Shown here in pieces: positions 14,382-24,649 of a stretch of 64,000 nucleotides of DNA. Origin of the DNA: Myxococcales bacterium (GTDB lineage Bacteria > Myxococcota > Polyangia > Nannocystales > Nannocystaceae); contig JAEUJW010000081.1 of NCBI GenBank assembly GCA_016793465.1, positions 1-64,000 on the forward strand. Direction: 5' to 3'. The notes beneath the pieces are model-generated. The model made no database searches, had not been told where the DNA came from, and saw only the letters and a list, made by a program, of their open reading frames with translations. Position 1 is the stretch's first letter. Every line of letters begins with the position of its first letter. The translations under genes and the position numbers were made by a program.

Positions 14382-15539
14382 ATGTCGCCCCGGCGCTGGT
14401 CCTGCACGCTCCTGCTGCTCGGCGGATGCATCCTCCGCAACCCCGCGTACGACGAGCCCGGCGTCGACCTCGACACCACCGCGGCGACCACGGGCGCGCC
14501 GGACCTCACGACCGGGCCCGGGACCTCGTCGATCGACCCGACCACCGCCGCCGCGGCGCCGGGCTGTCAGGTCGACGCCGACTGCGACGACGGCCTGCAC
14601 TGCAGCGGCCAGGAGCGCTGCGACCCCGGCGCGCCCGGGGCCGCCGTCGACGGCTGCGTCGCCGGCCCGCCGCCGTGCGCGCCCGGCAGCTGCGACGAGC
14701 AGGGCGCGACCTGCCTCGACGCCTGCGAGGTCGACGCCGACGCCGACGACGACGGCGCGCCGGCGATCGCCTGCGGCGGGGGCGACTGCGACGACGCCGA
14801 CGCCGCGGTGTTCCCCGGCCAGCAGGAGCAGTGCGACGCCGTCGACGACGACTGCGACCCCGCGACCCTCGGCCCCGACGCCGACCAGGACGGCCTCGTG
14901 TCGTATGAGTGCTGCAACGACGGCCCCGGCGGCCCGACCTGCGGCCTCGACTGCGACGACGCCCACCCCGGCGTGGTCGTCGGCGACTGGGCCCACTGCA
15001 CCGCCTGCGGCGCCGCCTGCGGCGAGCGCGAGGCCTGCGTCGCCGGCGCGTGCGTCGGCTCGCGCCGCGTGTTCACCACCAGCTCCAGCTACGCCGGCGA
15101 CTTCGGCGGGCTCGCCGTCGCCGACGAGGCCTGTCAGAAGCACGCGGACGCGGCCGAGCTCGGCGGCGCGTTCAAGGCCTACCTCGTCGACGAGAACACC
15201 GGCCTCGAGCGCCTCGAGCACGCCGACGTGCCGTACGTCCACCTCGACGGCCGGAAGATCGCCGACGACTGGAACGACCTCGCCGACGGCGACATCGCCG
15301 CCCCCCTCGACCGCGACGAGTTCCGCCAGCCGGTCGGCGGCAACGCCTGGACCGGCCTGCAGCAGGTCAACGGCCTCGGCGTCGTCAGCTGCGACGACTG
15401 GACCAGCGCCGAGTTCGGCTGCCTCGACACGCTGGTGTGCGGCGGCGCCGGCGAGACCGGCATGACCGACGACCACTGGGACGGCTACTTCATCTTCAAC
15501 TGCAGCGACGAGTACCGCCTCTACTGCCTCGAGCAGTGA
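14382..15539 (+). CDS. Lipoprotein with MopE-like repeat and DUF1554-like C-terminus
   Basis: The 385-residue product has a lipobox (LLLGGC, Cys16). A Thr-rich stalk, then Cys/Asp-rich segments that include the MopE/calcium-type motif CDDADAAVFPGQQEQCDAVD near 140-165. Residues about 225-385 start with SRRVFTTSSSYAGDFGGLAV and continue with ADEACQKHADAAELGGAFKA, which resembles the DUF1554 domain of Leptospira and myxobacterial surface proteins. That domain is distantly lectin- or collagen-tail-like and its ligand is unknown. It probably sits on the outer membrane. Confidence 0.75.
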   Translation: MSPRRWSCTLLLLGGCILRNPAYDEPGVDLDTTAATTGAPDLTTGPGTSSIDPTTAAAAPGCQVDADCDDGLHCSGQERCDPGAPGAAVDGCVAGPPPCAPGSCDEQGATCLDACEVDADADDDGAPAIACGGGDCDDADAAVFPGQQEQCDAVDDDCDPATLGPDADQDGLVSYECCNDGPGGPTCGLDCDDAHPGVVVGDWAHCTACGAACGEREACVAGACVGSRRVFTTSSSYAGDFGGLAVADEACQKHADAAELGGAFKAYLVDENTGLERLEHADVPYVHLDGRKIADDWNDLADGDIAAPLDRDEFRQPVGGNAWTGLQQVNGLGVVSCDDWTSAEFGCLDTLVCGGAGETGMTDDHWDGYFIFNCSDEYRLYCLEQ

Positions 15540-15703
15540 CGGCGACGCGCGGCCGTCGCTGTCTGCGGAGGCGCCCGCACGGTCGTCGGCGGGGCGCGGC
15601 GCGCTCGCGCCCACGCGCGCGTCGACACGCGCTCGCGGTGACGTCGGGGACGGGGCGACCACCCCCGAGGGCGGCCGGGGCCCGTGTTAGGCTGCCGCGG
15701 TCG

Positions 15704-16876
15704 ATGGCCGACGGACCGACGATCCACACGCGCGCCAGCCTGCAGGCGCTCGACGTGCTGCGGGCGCCGATCTGGGTGTTCGACCTCGATCACGCGCTGC
15801 GCTGGTGGATCAACCTCGCCGGGGTCGAGCTGTGGGGGGCGCCGAGCCGCGAGCACCTGATCGACCGCTCGCGACCCATGCAGCACTCCGAAGCGACGAC
15901 CACCCGGCTGGCGATGTACCGCCGCTGCTTCGAACGCGGCGAGACGATCACCGAGCGGTGGAGCATCTACCCCGACGGCCAGCCGTCGCTGCGCATCGAG
16001 AGCACCTGCTCGGGGATCTTCATCGACGACGAGGACGGCGCGCCGCCCCGCCTCGCCATGCTCGTCGAGGCCCGCAAGCTCCGCGACAGCGAGGCCGACC
16101 CGCTCGACCAGCGCAGCGTCGAGGCGCTGCGCCACGTCGGCGAGCCGGTCTCGCTGTACACGACCGGCGGCCGGGTGCTGCTGCGCAACCCCGCGGCCAT
16201 GCGGGCGTTCGGCGACGCGGCGGACGGGCAGGGCGACGAGCTGGCGCGCACGTTCGTCGACGCCGGGGCCGCCGCGCGCGCGCGCGAGGCCCTCGACGGC
16301 GCGCCCCGCCGCTTCGACGCCTCGCTGCGCACGACCGCCGGCGAGCAGGTCCACAACCTCGAGGTCCGGGCCACCCGCGACCCGGTGACCGGCGAGCCGG
16401 CGCTGCTGGTCTGCAGCCGCGACCTCGGCGAGCGCCTGGCCTACGAGCGCCAGCTCGAGCACGGCCGCCGGCAGATCGCCGCCCAGGCCGAGGAGCTGGC
16501 GCGCCTGGCCGCCCCGGTGCTGCGCGTGTGGCCGCGGCTGCTGGTGCTGCCGCTGATCGGGCGGGTCGACCGCGGGCGCATGGACGTCGCCCTCGCCGCG
16601 CTCACGCCGCGGCTGACGAGCGACCAGGCCGCGGTCGTGATCTTCGACCTCACCGGCGCGGCGTTCGTCGACGTCGAGACGGTCGAGTCGCTGCAGCGGG
16701 CCCTGCGGACGCTCGCGCTGCTCGGCTGCGAGGTCGCGCTGGCGGGCATCCAGCCGGCGCTGGCGGCCCTGCTGGTCGCCAGCGCGGTCGAGCTGGCGGC
16801 GCCGATCCACCAGACCATCGCCGACGCGCTGCAGGACGTCGTGCGGGCCGACGGCGCGGCGCTCCGGCGGCGGTGA
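15704..16876 (+). CDS. PAS-STAS regulator (RsbR-like), copy 1
   Basis: The 390-residue product carries two PAS-like sensory regions (about 10-130 and 140-250). A short coiled segment (YERQLEHGRRQIAAQAEELA) leads to a STAS domain from about 265, which begins LRVWPRLLVLPLIGRVDRGR and contains VVIFDLTGAAFVDVETVESL. In RsbR-type proteins the STAS domain joins stressosome-like complexes that control partner-switching kinases. No anti-sigma kinase is adjacent. The start ATG 15704 matches the beginning of the PAS homology. The stop is 4 bp from the convergent gene. Confidence 0.85.
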   Translation: MADGPTIHTRASLQALDVLRAPIWVFDLDHALRWWINLAGVELWGAPSREHLIDRSRPMQHSEATTTRLAMYRRCFERGETITERWSIYPDGQPSLRIESTCSGIFIDDEDGAPPRLAMLVEARKLRDSEADPLDQRSVEALRHVGEPVSLYTTGGRVLLRNPAAMRAFGDAADGQGDELARTFVDAGAAARAREALDGAPRRFDASLRTTAGEQVHNLEVRATRDPVTGEPALLVCSRDLGERLAYERQLEHGRRQIAAQAEELARLAAPVLRVWPRLLVLPLIGRVDRGRMDVALAALTPRLTSDQAAVVIFDLTGAAFVDVETVESLQRALRTLALLGCEVALAGIQPALAALLVASAVELAAPIHQTIADALQDVVRADGAALRRR

Positions 16877-16880
16877 GCGG

Positions 16881-18335
<1,455 letters not shown>

Positions 18336-18465
18336 AGGTCGTCGGCGCGGCGCCGCCGGGGCCGCGCCGGTGCACGGCGCCAGGCCGCGGGCTCCGCGGG
18401 GCGGCGCGTACGAGGGGGCGTCGATCCGCGGCCCGCGCGGCCCCGCCCCGTGGTATCGCCCGCGC

Positions 18466-19596
18466 ATGGCCGAGCCGTTCAAGCACCTGATCGACCGCGA
18501 CGTCGTGCGCAGCATCGGCGAGCACCTGCAGCGGGCCGACGCGAGGTTCGACCGCCGCGGCTTCGAGGCCCGGGCGGCCCGCGGCCTCGAAGCGCTCGAG
18601 CTGAAGGCCCGCGTGCTGCACGTCGCCGAGGCGCTGCTGGCGACGCTGCCCGCCGACGTCGATCGAGCGGCCGGCCTGCTCGAGGCCAGCCTCGGCCCGC
18701 CGGGCCCGGGCGACGACCTCGGCGCGCTGCGCACCAGCGCGGCCGGCCTCGGCGGCTGGGCGGTGTGGCCGCTGACCGAGGCGATCGCCCGCCTCGCCAT
18801 CGACGCGCCCGAGCGCGGGCTCGCGGCCCTGCACGCGATGACGCAGCGCATGACCGCGGAGTTCGCGATCCGCCCGTTCATCGTGCGCCACCCGGCGCTG
18901 TGCTTCGCGACCCTGACGCGCTGGACCCGCGACCCGAGCGCGCACGTCCGCCGGCTCGTCAGCGAGGGCAGCCGCCCGCGCCTGCCGTGGGGGCTGCGGC
19001 TGCACGCGCTGGTCGCCGACCCGTCGCCGACCCTGCCGCTGCTCGCGGCCCTGCAGGACGACCCCAGCGAGTACGTGCGCCGCAGCGTCGCCAACCACCT
19101 CAACGACATCGCCAAGGACCACCCCGCGCTGCTCGCCGAGTGGTTGACGCGCCACCTGCCGGGCGCCTCGAGCGAGCGCCGCGCGCTGCTGAAGCACGCC
19201 AGCCGCACCCGCATCAAGGCCGGAGACCCGGCGGTGCTGGCCGCGTGGGGCCTCGGCGCGGCGCTCCGCGGCGAGGCGACGTGGCGCGTGGCGAGCCCGC
19301 GGGTCGCCATCGGCGAGGCCGTGACCCTGCGCCTCGAGCTGCGGTCGACCGCGAGCGCGCCGCAGCGGCTCGTCATCGACTACGCGGTGCACCACGTCAA
19401 GGCCAACGGCGGCACCTCGCCGAAGGTGTTCAAGGGCTGGACCGTCGAGCTCGCGCCCCGCGAGACCCGCGTGCTCGAGCGCCGCCACTCGTTCCGGCCG
19501 ATCACCACGCGCCGCTACTACCCCGGCGAGCACACCGCCGAGCTGCGCATCAACGGCCGCGCCCTCGCCAGCGTCGCGTTCCAGCTGCGCGCGTGA
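18466..19596 (+). CDS. AlkC-like DNA glycosylase with Ig-like C-terminal domain
   Basis: From ATG 18466 the product has 376 residues. It opens with MAEPFKHLIDRDVVRSIGEH and carries HEAT-like repeats (about 60-245), including HVRRLVSEGSRPRLPWGLRL and YVRRSVANHLNDIAKDHPAL, which are hallmarks of the AlkC/AlkD superfamily. These enzymes excise N-alkylated bases without flipping them. Residues about 260-376 (ATWRVASPRVAIGEAVTLRL to LASVAFQLRA) form a beta-rich unit like the Ig-like domain reported for some AlkC proteins. It likely repairs 3-methyladenine or 3-methylcytosine lesions. Confidence 0.85.
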   Translation: MAEPFKHLIDRDVVRSIGEHLQRADARFDRRGFEARAARGLEALELKARVLHVAEALLATLPADVDRAAGLLEASLGPPGPGDDLGALRTSAAGLGGWAVWPLTEAIARLAIDAPERGLAALHAMTQRMTAEFAIRPFIVRHPALCFATLTRWTRDPSAHVRRLVSEGSRPRLPWGLRLHALVADPSPTLPLLAALQDDPSEYVRRSVANHLNDIAKDHPALLAEWLTRHLPGASSERRALLKHASRTRIKAGDPAVLAAWGLGAALRGEATWRVASPRVAIGEAVTLRLELRSTASAPQRLVIDYAVHHVKANGGTSPKVFKGWTVELAPRETRVLERRHSFRPITTRRYYPGEHTAELRINGRALASVAFQLRA

Positions 19597-19600
19597 GGCC

Positions 19601-19969
19601 TCAGCGCCGCGGCTCGTGCGGCGCTCCGGCGCGGGCCAGCAAGGCGAAGCCGTCGCGGTACTCGACGGCGCGCTCGCCCGGCCGCCAGCCGTCCGCCAGG
19701 GCCGCGCGGATCAGGCAGGCCGCGAGCGCGGGGCGGTGGAGGTTGTAGGCCAGGCCGCCGACCAGCAGCCCGCCGTCGTGCCCGCCCCAGCCCTGGCCGG
19801 TGGTCGTGCTCCCGCCCTCACCGTCGCGGAACACCACGCGCAGCCCGCCGCCGCGCACGCCGTCGAGCCAGGCCGAGAAGGTGTCGGCGCAGGCGCCGTC
19901 GTGGTGGCCGTGCGAGCGCGTCCAGCGGAAGCACGCCCCGTCGATCACCAGCCGCCTCGGCGCGCCCAT
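19601..19969 (-). CDS. Small hypothetical protein (paralogue of the one at 50.2 kb)
   Basis: The 122-residue product starts MGAPRRLVIDGACFRWTRSH and ends with an alpha-helical LAACLIRAALADGWRPGERA segment. The same layout, an N-terminal RR(L/I)V(I/V)DG strand followed by Trp/Arg and then a C-terminal helix ending ALxxGWxPG, recurs in the protein at 50222-50545. They are probably members of one family. Function is unknown and no signal peptide is seen. Its stop lies 4 bp from the end of the AlkC-like gene on the other strand. Confidence 0.65.
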   Translation of the reverse strand: MGAPRRLVIDGACFRWTRSHGHHDGACADTFSAWLDGVRGGGLRVVFRDGEGGSTTTGQGWGGHDGGLLVGGLAYNLHRPALAACLIRAALADGWRPGERAVEYRDGFALLARAGAPHEPRR

Positions 19970-20173
19970 CGGCGTCGACGATAGAGGGCCGCGCGCCCGG
20001 CGGTCAACGCGGCGCGGAGCACGGGGCGAGCGCCGCGGCGTCGAGGACGACCCGGGCGAACAGGCCGAGCACGCCGACCAGGCCACGGTACTCTGCTCCG
20101 CCGCGGCGCGGGGCCCCGCGGGCCCGCGCGCGAGCTCGACAGGCGGCCCGCGGATCGGCACAGTCTGGCCGCC

Positions 20174-20857
20174 ATGGCCGAGTCCCTCACGCTGGCGCCG
20201 ACCGCCGACCCGCACAGCTTCCTCGCGCCCGACGGGCGCCGCCTGTCGCCGCCGCCCGGGTGGGCCTGCCTGCCGCCCGGCGACGCCGCGCTGACCCGCC
20301 GCGTCAAGCTCGCCGGGCCGTCGTGGGCCGTGGTCGAGAAGAAGGGCCGCAAGCTGTTCTCCCGCGGGCTGTGGGCCCCCGCCGCGACCATCGAGGAGGT
20401 GCGCGCCGCGCTGGCGGCCGAGCGCGGGACCGCCGACTACGCCCGCAAGCGGGTCGCCGACGTCGCCCGCCGCGAGCGCACCCAGGCCGCCTACGTCGTC
20501 AGCTTCGAGGCGGCCGTGCTCGAGTTCCTGCGCTTCGCCCCGCGCTGGCAGGCGCTCGCGCGCGCGGTCGCGGCGCGGGTGGCCGCCCACGCGACGCCGG
20601 TCGGCAGCGGCACGGTCGCGCGGACCGAGCGGATCCCCGTCGAGGACCGGGCCCGCGCCGCCGTGATCGCCTGGATGCGCCACCAGACCACCGGCTACGA
20701 CGAGATGAGCGTGCCGCGGGTCAAGGGGGCCCGCCGCGAGGTCCGCCGCGAGCTCGCCGAGGTCTCGCGCGCCGTGCTCGACCTCCACCGCCGCGACGAG
20801 CCCCACGCGCCCCGCGGCTGTCCGCTGTGCCAGGCCGCCGCGACCGCGGGCCCGTGA
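20174..20857 (+). CDS. DUF2293-domain protein
   Basis: The 227-residue product ends with the DUF2293 signature (AAVIAWMRHQTTGYDEMSVP then RVKGARREVRRELAEVSRAV). The N-terminal part begins with a Pro-rich strand region and a Lys/Arg-rich central helix (ARKRVADVARRERTQAAYVV). DUF2293 proteins are widespread and uncharacterised; the basic helices suggest nucleic-acid contact, which is inference. A CxxC-like C-terminal motif (CPLCQA) could bind metal. Confidence 0.8.
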   Translation: MAESLTLAPTADPHSFLAPDGRRLSPPPGWACLPPGDAALTRRVKLAGPSWAVVEKKGRKLFSRGLWAPAATIEEVRAALAAERGTADYARKRVADVARRERTQAAYVVSFEAAVLEFLRFAPRWQALARAVAARVAAHATPVGSGTVARTERIPVEDRARAAVIAWMRHQTTGYDEMSVPRVKGARREVRRELAEVSRAVLDLHRRDEPHAPRGCPLCQAAATAGP

Positions 20858-20924
20858 CGTCCCGCGCTCGGCGCCGCCGCCGCGGCGGGTCCGTCGGCGC
20901 CGCCGCTGCTATGGTGCCCCGGTT

Positions 20925-22688
20925 ATGCGCACCCACCTATCGCTGATCCTCTCCACCGGCGTGCTCGCCTGCACCGCCGATCCCGCGACCTCCGACGGCT
21001 CGACCGGCCCGGCCTCCAGCGAGGCCACCGGCGCGGTCCCGACGACCGCGGGGCCCGTGCTCACCGGCACGACCGCCGAGCTCACCACCGGCGACACCGG
21101 CGACACCGGCGACACCGGCACCGGCACGACCGCGGCGGCGCCCGACATGGGACCCGTCGGACCGCCAGCCGTCGACTATCTGATCGTCGCCGCCGACCCG
21201 CTGCGCGCCGCCGCGGAGGAGCTCGCCGACCTGCAGACGAGCCGCGACCACACGGTCGTGCTGACCGGCGTCGGCGAGCTCGCCGCGCCCGGCAGCGAGC
21301 CGGCCGCCGTCGTCGCGGCGATCCGCGAGCACGTGCGCGGCTACTGGCAGGTCCGCGACCCCGACCGCCCGCTGTTCGTGCTGCTCGTCGGCGACGCGGC
21401 CGACGGCGCGGCCTACGACGGCGCCACCGTGCCGACCGGCAGCTACACCTACAGCCTGTCCTATGAGCCAGGCCCGATCACCATCGCCACCGACCACGTC
21501 TACGCCGACATGGACGACGACGACCTCGCCGACGCGGCCGTCGGTCGCCTGCCCGCGGCCGACGCCGCCGCGATCCACCTGTACTTCATGCGCTCGCTGT
21601 CCGAGGGCCAGGTGGGCCCGTGGGACCGCCGGATCAACCTGTTCGCCGGCAGCTACGGGCAGGGCGCGATCGTCGACAGCCTGATCGAGTCGCTCGTCGA
21701 CCGCGTGCTCGACGAGATCTCGTACGACTTCGACATCACCATGACGTACGCCCTGCAGGGCTCGCCGTACGTCTACATCCCCGAGCAGTTCAGCGACAAG
21801 GTGTACGAGCGCATCAACGAGGGCGCCCTGGTCGTCAGCTACTTCGGCCACGGCAGCGAGTCGAGCTTCGACTACCTCAAGTGGAACGGCGGCTACTACC
21901 CGATCCTCGACCTCGACCAGCTCGACGACCTCGAGCTCGCCCCGCGCGCGCCGATCCTCACGCTCGTCGCCTGCACGATGGGCGCGTTCGACCTCGGCAC
22001 CAGCGTCAGCGAGACGCTGCTCGCGCGCAACGACGGGCCGCTGGCGGTGCTGTCTTCGACCCGCGAGTCGTCCGTCTACCCCAACACGCTGTACATCCGC
22101 GAGTTCGGGCTGGCGATCACCGAGGCGCGGGCCGCCAGCGTCGGCGAGGCGTTCGTGGCCGCCAAGGAGCGGATGATCAACCACGACGACGCCCTGCGCC
22201 AGCAGATCGACGACGCCTTCGGGCTAACCACCTCGCCCGCCGACCTCGAGGCGCTGCGCCGCAGCCACCTGTACTTGTACACCCTGTTCGGCGACCCCGG
22301 GCGGCCGATCCGCTACCCGCAGCCGGCGACCGTCGCGGCCACGCCCGCCGAGGCCTCGCCGGGCGCCGAGCTGGCGGTCGCGATCACCACGCCGCTGCGC
22401 GGCGGCACTGCCACCGTCACGCTCGAGTCGGCGCGCTCGCAGATCCTCCAGCCGCTCGCCCCGGTCCCGCCCGACGGCGACCCCGGGCGCGACGCGGTGA
22501 TCGCCGCCAACTACGCGGCCGCCAACGACAAGCGGGTCGCCAGCCGCAGCGAGCCGGTGGTCGGCGGGGCGGTGGCGACGAACATCACGATCCCCGCCGA
22601 CGTGCCCGCCGGGTTCTACTGGCTCCGCGTCTACGCCGAGGACGGCCCGCACAACGCGTTCGGGTCGACCCTCGTGCGCGTGCGCTGA
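20925..22688 (+). CDS. C25 (gingipain-type) peptidase lipoprotein
   Basis: The 587-residue product has a lipoprotein signal (STGVLAC) and a Thr/Gly/Asp linker with GDT repeats. A clan CD peptidase domain follows (about 85-465). The catalytic dyad is visible as His309 in LVVSYFGHGSE and Cys350 in LTLVACTMGAF. Asp-rich loops (TDHVYADMDDDDLADAAVGR) match calcium sites of the gingipain family. The C-terminal 110 residues form an Ig-like sandwich, also as in gingipains. Surface-attached cysteine peptidases of this type often act in predation or nutrient acquisition, which is plausible in a myxobacterium. Confidence 0.88.
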   Translation: MRTHLSLILSTGVLACTADPATSDGSTGPASSEATGAVPTTAGPVLTGTTAELTTGDTGDTGDTGTGTTAAAPDMGPVGPPAVDYLIVAADPLRAAAEELADLQTSRDHTVVLTGVGELAAPGSEPAAVVAAIREHVRGYWQVRDPDRPLFVLLVGDAADGAAYDGATVPTGSYTYSLSYEPGPITIATDHVYADMDDDDLADAAVGRLPAADAAAIHLYFMRSLSEGQVGPWDRRINLFAGSYGQGAIVDSLIESLVDRVLDEISYDFDITMTYALQGSPYVYIPEQFSDKVYERINEGALVVSYFGHGSESSFDYLKWNGGYYPILDLDQLDDLELAPRAPILTLVACTMGAFDLGTSVSETLLARNDGPLAVLSSTRESSVYPNTLYIREFGLAITEARAASVGEAFVAAKERMINHDDALRQQIDDAFGLTTSPADLEALRRSHLYLYTLFGDPGRPIRYPQPATVAATPAEASPGAELAVAITTPLRGGTATVTLESARSQILQPLAPVPPDGDPGRDAVIAANYAAANDKRVASRSEPVVGGAVATNITIPADVPAGFYWLRVYAEDGPHNAFGSTLVRVR

Positions 22689-22697
22689 GCGCCGCGG

Positions 22698-23885
22698 TCA
22701 CGGGGCGCGCAGCGCGTCGGTGATCGACCCGAAGCTCTCGACGCGCAGCGGCACGTCGAGCTCGAGCATGGCGAGCGCGACGGCCGGGCCCACCCCGGTG
22801 AGCATCGGCCGCGCGCCGAGCAGGCGCACCGCCGCGGCGGCGCGCGCGAGGGCGACGATGCTGGCGCGGTCGACCTCCGAGGTGCCGGTCAGGTCGATGA
22901 TCACCCGCCGCGCGCGGTGCTCGTGGAGCCCGTGCAGCAGGCGCCCGAACGCGTGCTCGCTGCGCGCGGGGTCGACGGCGCCGACCAGCGGGAGCAGCAG
23001 CACGCCGTCGCCGAGCGGCAGCAGCGGCGCCGACAGCTCGAGGATCCGCCGGGCGCTGCGCTGCAGCTCGCGCTGGGCCTCGGCGTTCTGGCGCTCGAGC
23101 TCGGCGCTGGTCGTCACGTCGAGCGTGAGCCCGTACATGCGGACCGGCGCGCCGGCGCCGTCGCGCTCGATGTGCAGCGAGCTCTGGACCCACAGGTAGC
23201 GGCCGTCGCTCGCGCGCATGCGGTAGGGCTCGCCGCGCTCGCGCTCGCCTCGCATCATCTCGGCGGTGTGCGCGAGCGTGCGGTCGAGGTCCTCGGGGTG
23301 GATGATGCCGCGCCAGAAGCCCGGCGTGTCGAGCCACTGCGCGCGCGTGTAGCCGGTGCGCGTCAGCAGCTGCTCGCTGAGGTACGAGACCTTGTACGCG
23401 CGCATGTCGGGCGCCACGCGCCCGTACCACGCGAGCCCGGGGATCAGCGCGACCAGCACGTCGCGGTGGCGGCGCGCGAGCGCGTCGCCCTCGTCGTCGA
23501 GCCGGCGCGCCTCCGCGTCGCGGGCCTCGCCGCGGACGTCGTCGCGGCGCGAGGCGCAGGCGATCACCGCCGAGAGGCCGCCGAGCGCGAGCGCCGGCGC
23601 GACCGCGCGGAGGTCGGAGCTCACCCAGCCGTCGCCCTCGCTCAGGCGGTAGCGCACCGTCGCCGGCTCGCCGCCGAGGACCACCGCGTCCCACGCGTCG
23701 CACACGCGGTGGCGATCGCGGTCGGCGACGAGGGCCTGCAGCGAGGTCGACGTCAGCGCCGCGGACGGGCGCGTGAACACGCGCTCGCACGCGGGGGAGG
23801 CGGCGCAGAAGGCCCCGCCGGCGGCGTGCAGCGACAGCGCGACGGGGGAGTGCTCGACCAGCGCGTGGGAGTGTTCTACCGACAA
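22698..23885 (-). CDS. PAS-STAS regulator (RsbR-like), copy 2
   Basis: The 395-residue product holds an N-terminal PAS-like region (about 5-110), then a second, clearer PAS of the PAS_3 type (VSYLSEQLLTRTGYTRAQWL, IIHPEDLDRTLAHTAEMM, DGRYLWVQSSLHIERD). A linker leads to a STAS domain (about 285-395) with PLGDGVLLLPLVGAVDPARS and VIIDLTGTSEVDRASIVALA. It has the same architecture as the proteins at 15.7 and 33.4 kb, but the sensory part is divergent, so it probably feeds a different input into a similar output. Confidence 0.85.
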   Translation of the reverse strand: MSVEHSHALVEHSPVALSLHAAGGAFCAASPACERVFTRPSAALTSTSLQALVADRDRHRVCDAWDAVVLGGEPATVRYRLSEGDGWVSSDLRAVAPALALGGLSAVIACASRRDDVRGEARDAEARRLDDEGDALARRHRDVLVALIPGLAWYGRVAPDMRAYKVSYLSEQLLTRTGYTRAQWLDTPGFWRGIIHPEDLDRTLAHTAEMMRGERERGEPYRMRASDGRYLWVQSSLHIERDGAGAPVRMYGLTLDVTTSAELERQNAEAQRELQRSARRILELSAPLLPLGDGVLLLPLVGAVDPARSEHAFGRLLHGLHEHRARRVIIDLTGTSEVDRASIVALARAAAAVRLLGARPMLTGVGPAVALAMLELDVPLRVESFGSITDALRAP

Positions 23886-23989
23886 GTCGAGATCGCGGGC
23901 CCGGACGAGCAGGCTATCAAGCCCGGGCGCCGACCCGCAATGGTACGATGTCCCCGCCGCGAGGAACGACGTGCGGCAATGGAGGTGAC

Positions 23990-24448
23990 ATGCCGGAACT
24001 GGACCACGAGCACAAGCAACGCGACGCGTACGAGGACATCAACAACCTGAAGGGGCTCTACGCCCGCCGGGCCGACGCGGTGTTTCGGACGCCCGGAGCC
24101 GCGAGCGCGAGCGCCCTCGCGGAGCTGTTCACCCACGACGGCGTGCTCGACCTCGGGCCGTTCGGGCGCTACGAGGGCCGCGAGGCGATCCGCGAGGCGT
24201 GCGAGCAGATCCTGCCGCAGGCGACCAAGTGGAGCACGCACTACATCGTCAGCCCGGTGCTCGACGTGGCCAAGAACGGCGAGACCGCCGCCGGCTCGTG
24301 GTACTTCCTGATCCGCATGGTGCCGCAGCAGCCGCCGCAGTCGCCGGTGGTCGAGATCATGGGCGGCTACGAGGACAAGTACCGCCGCGAGGGCGGACGC
24401 TGGAAGATCCGCGAGTCGGTCAGCCAGTTCTTCACGCCGCCGACCTGA
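23990..24448 (+). CDS. SnoaL/NTF2-like protein
   Basis: ATG 23990 is preceded by GGAGG at 23981-23985, so this start is preferred over the upstream in-frame ATG. The 152-residue product has the cone-shaped NTF2/SnoaL layout: a helical start (YEDINNLKGLYARRADAVF), then LFTHDGVLDLGPFGRYEGRE with AIREACEQILPQATKWSTHY, and a terminal strand RREGGRWKIRESVSQFF. Members include dehydratases, isomerases and hydroxylases in aromatic or steroid metabolism. The active-site residues cannot be placed with confidence here. Confidence 0.8.
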   Translation: MPELDHEHKQRDAYEDINNLKGLYARRADAVFRTPGAASASALAELFTHDGVLDLGPFGRYEGREAIREACEQILPQATKWSTHYIVSPVLDVAKNGETAAGSWYFLIRMVPQQPPQSPVVEIMGGYEDKYRREGGRWKIRESVSQFFTPPT

Positions 24449-24649
24449 GCGCCGCGCCTGGCGATACGGACAGGCGACGAGCATCGACGAGCGCGACGCC
24501 GCGGCGTCCGATCTGCTCGCTGCCGTCGATCCGACCCGGGGCACCGACCGCGCGGGCTTCATGGACGTCGGCGACGACGAGCTGCCGTCGTCCTTCCCGC
24601 CGGTCCAGGTCGTCCGCCCGTGACCCGGGAGGCCGTCGGAGCCCGCGGG

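Noticed and set aside
24450..24623. A 50-codon frame ending PPVQVVRP before the LuxR gene
   Set aside because: No start codon or family resemblance; could be a remnant but cannot be supported.
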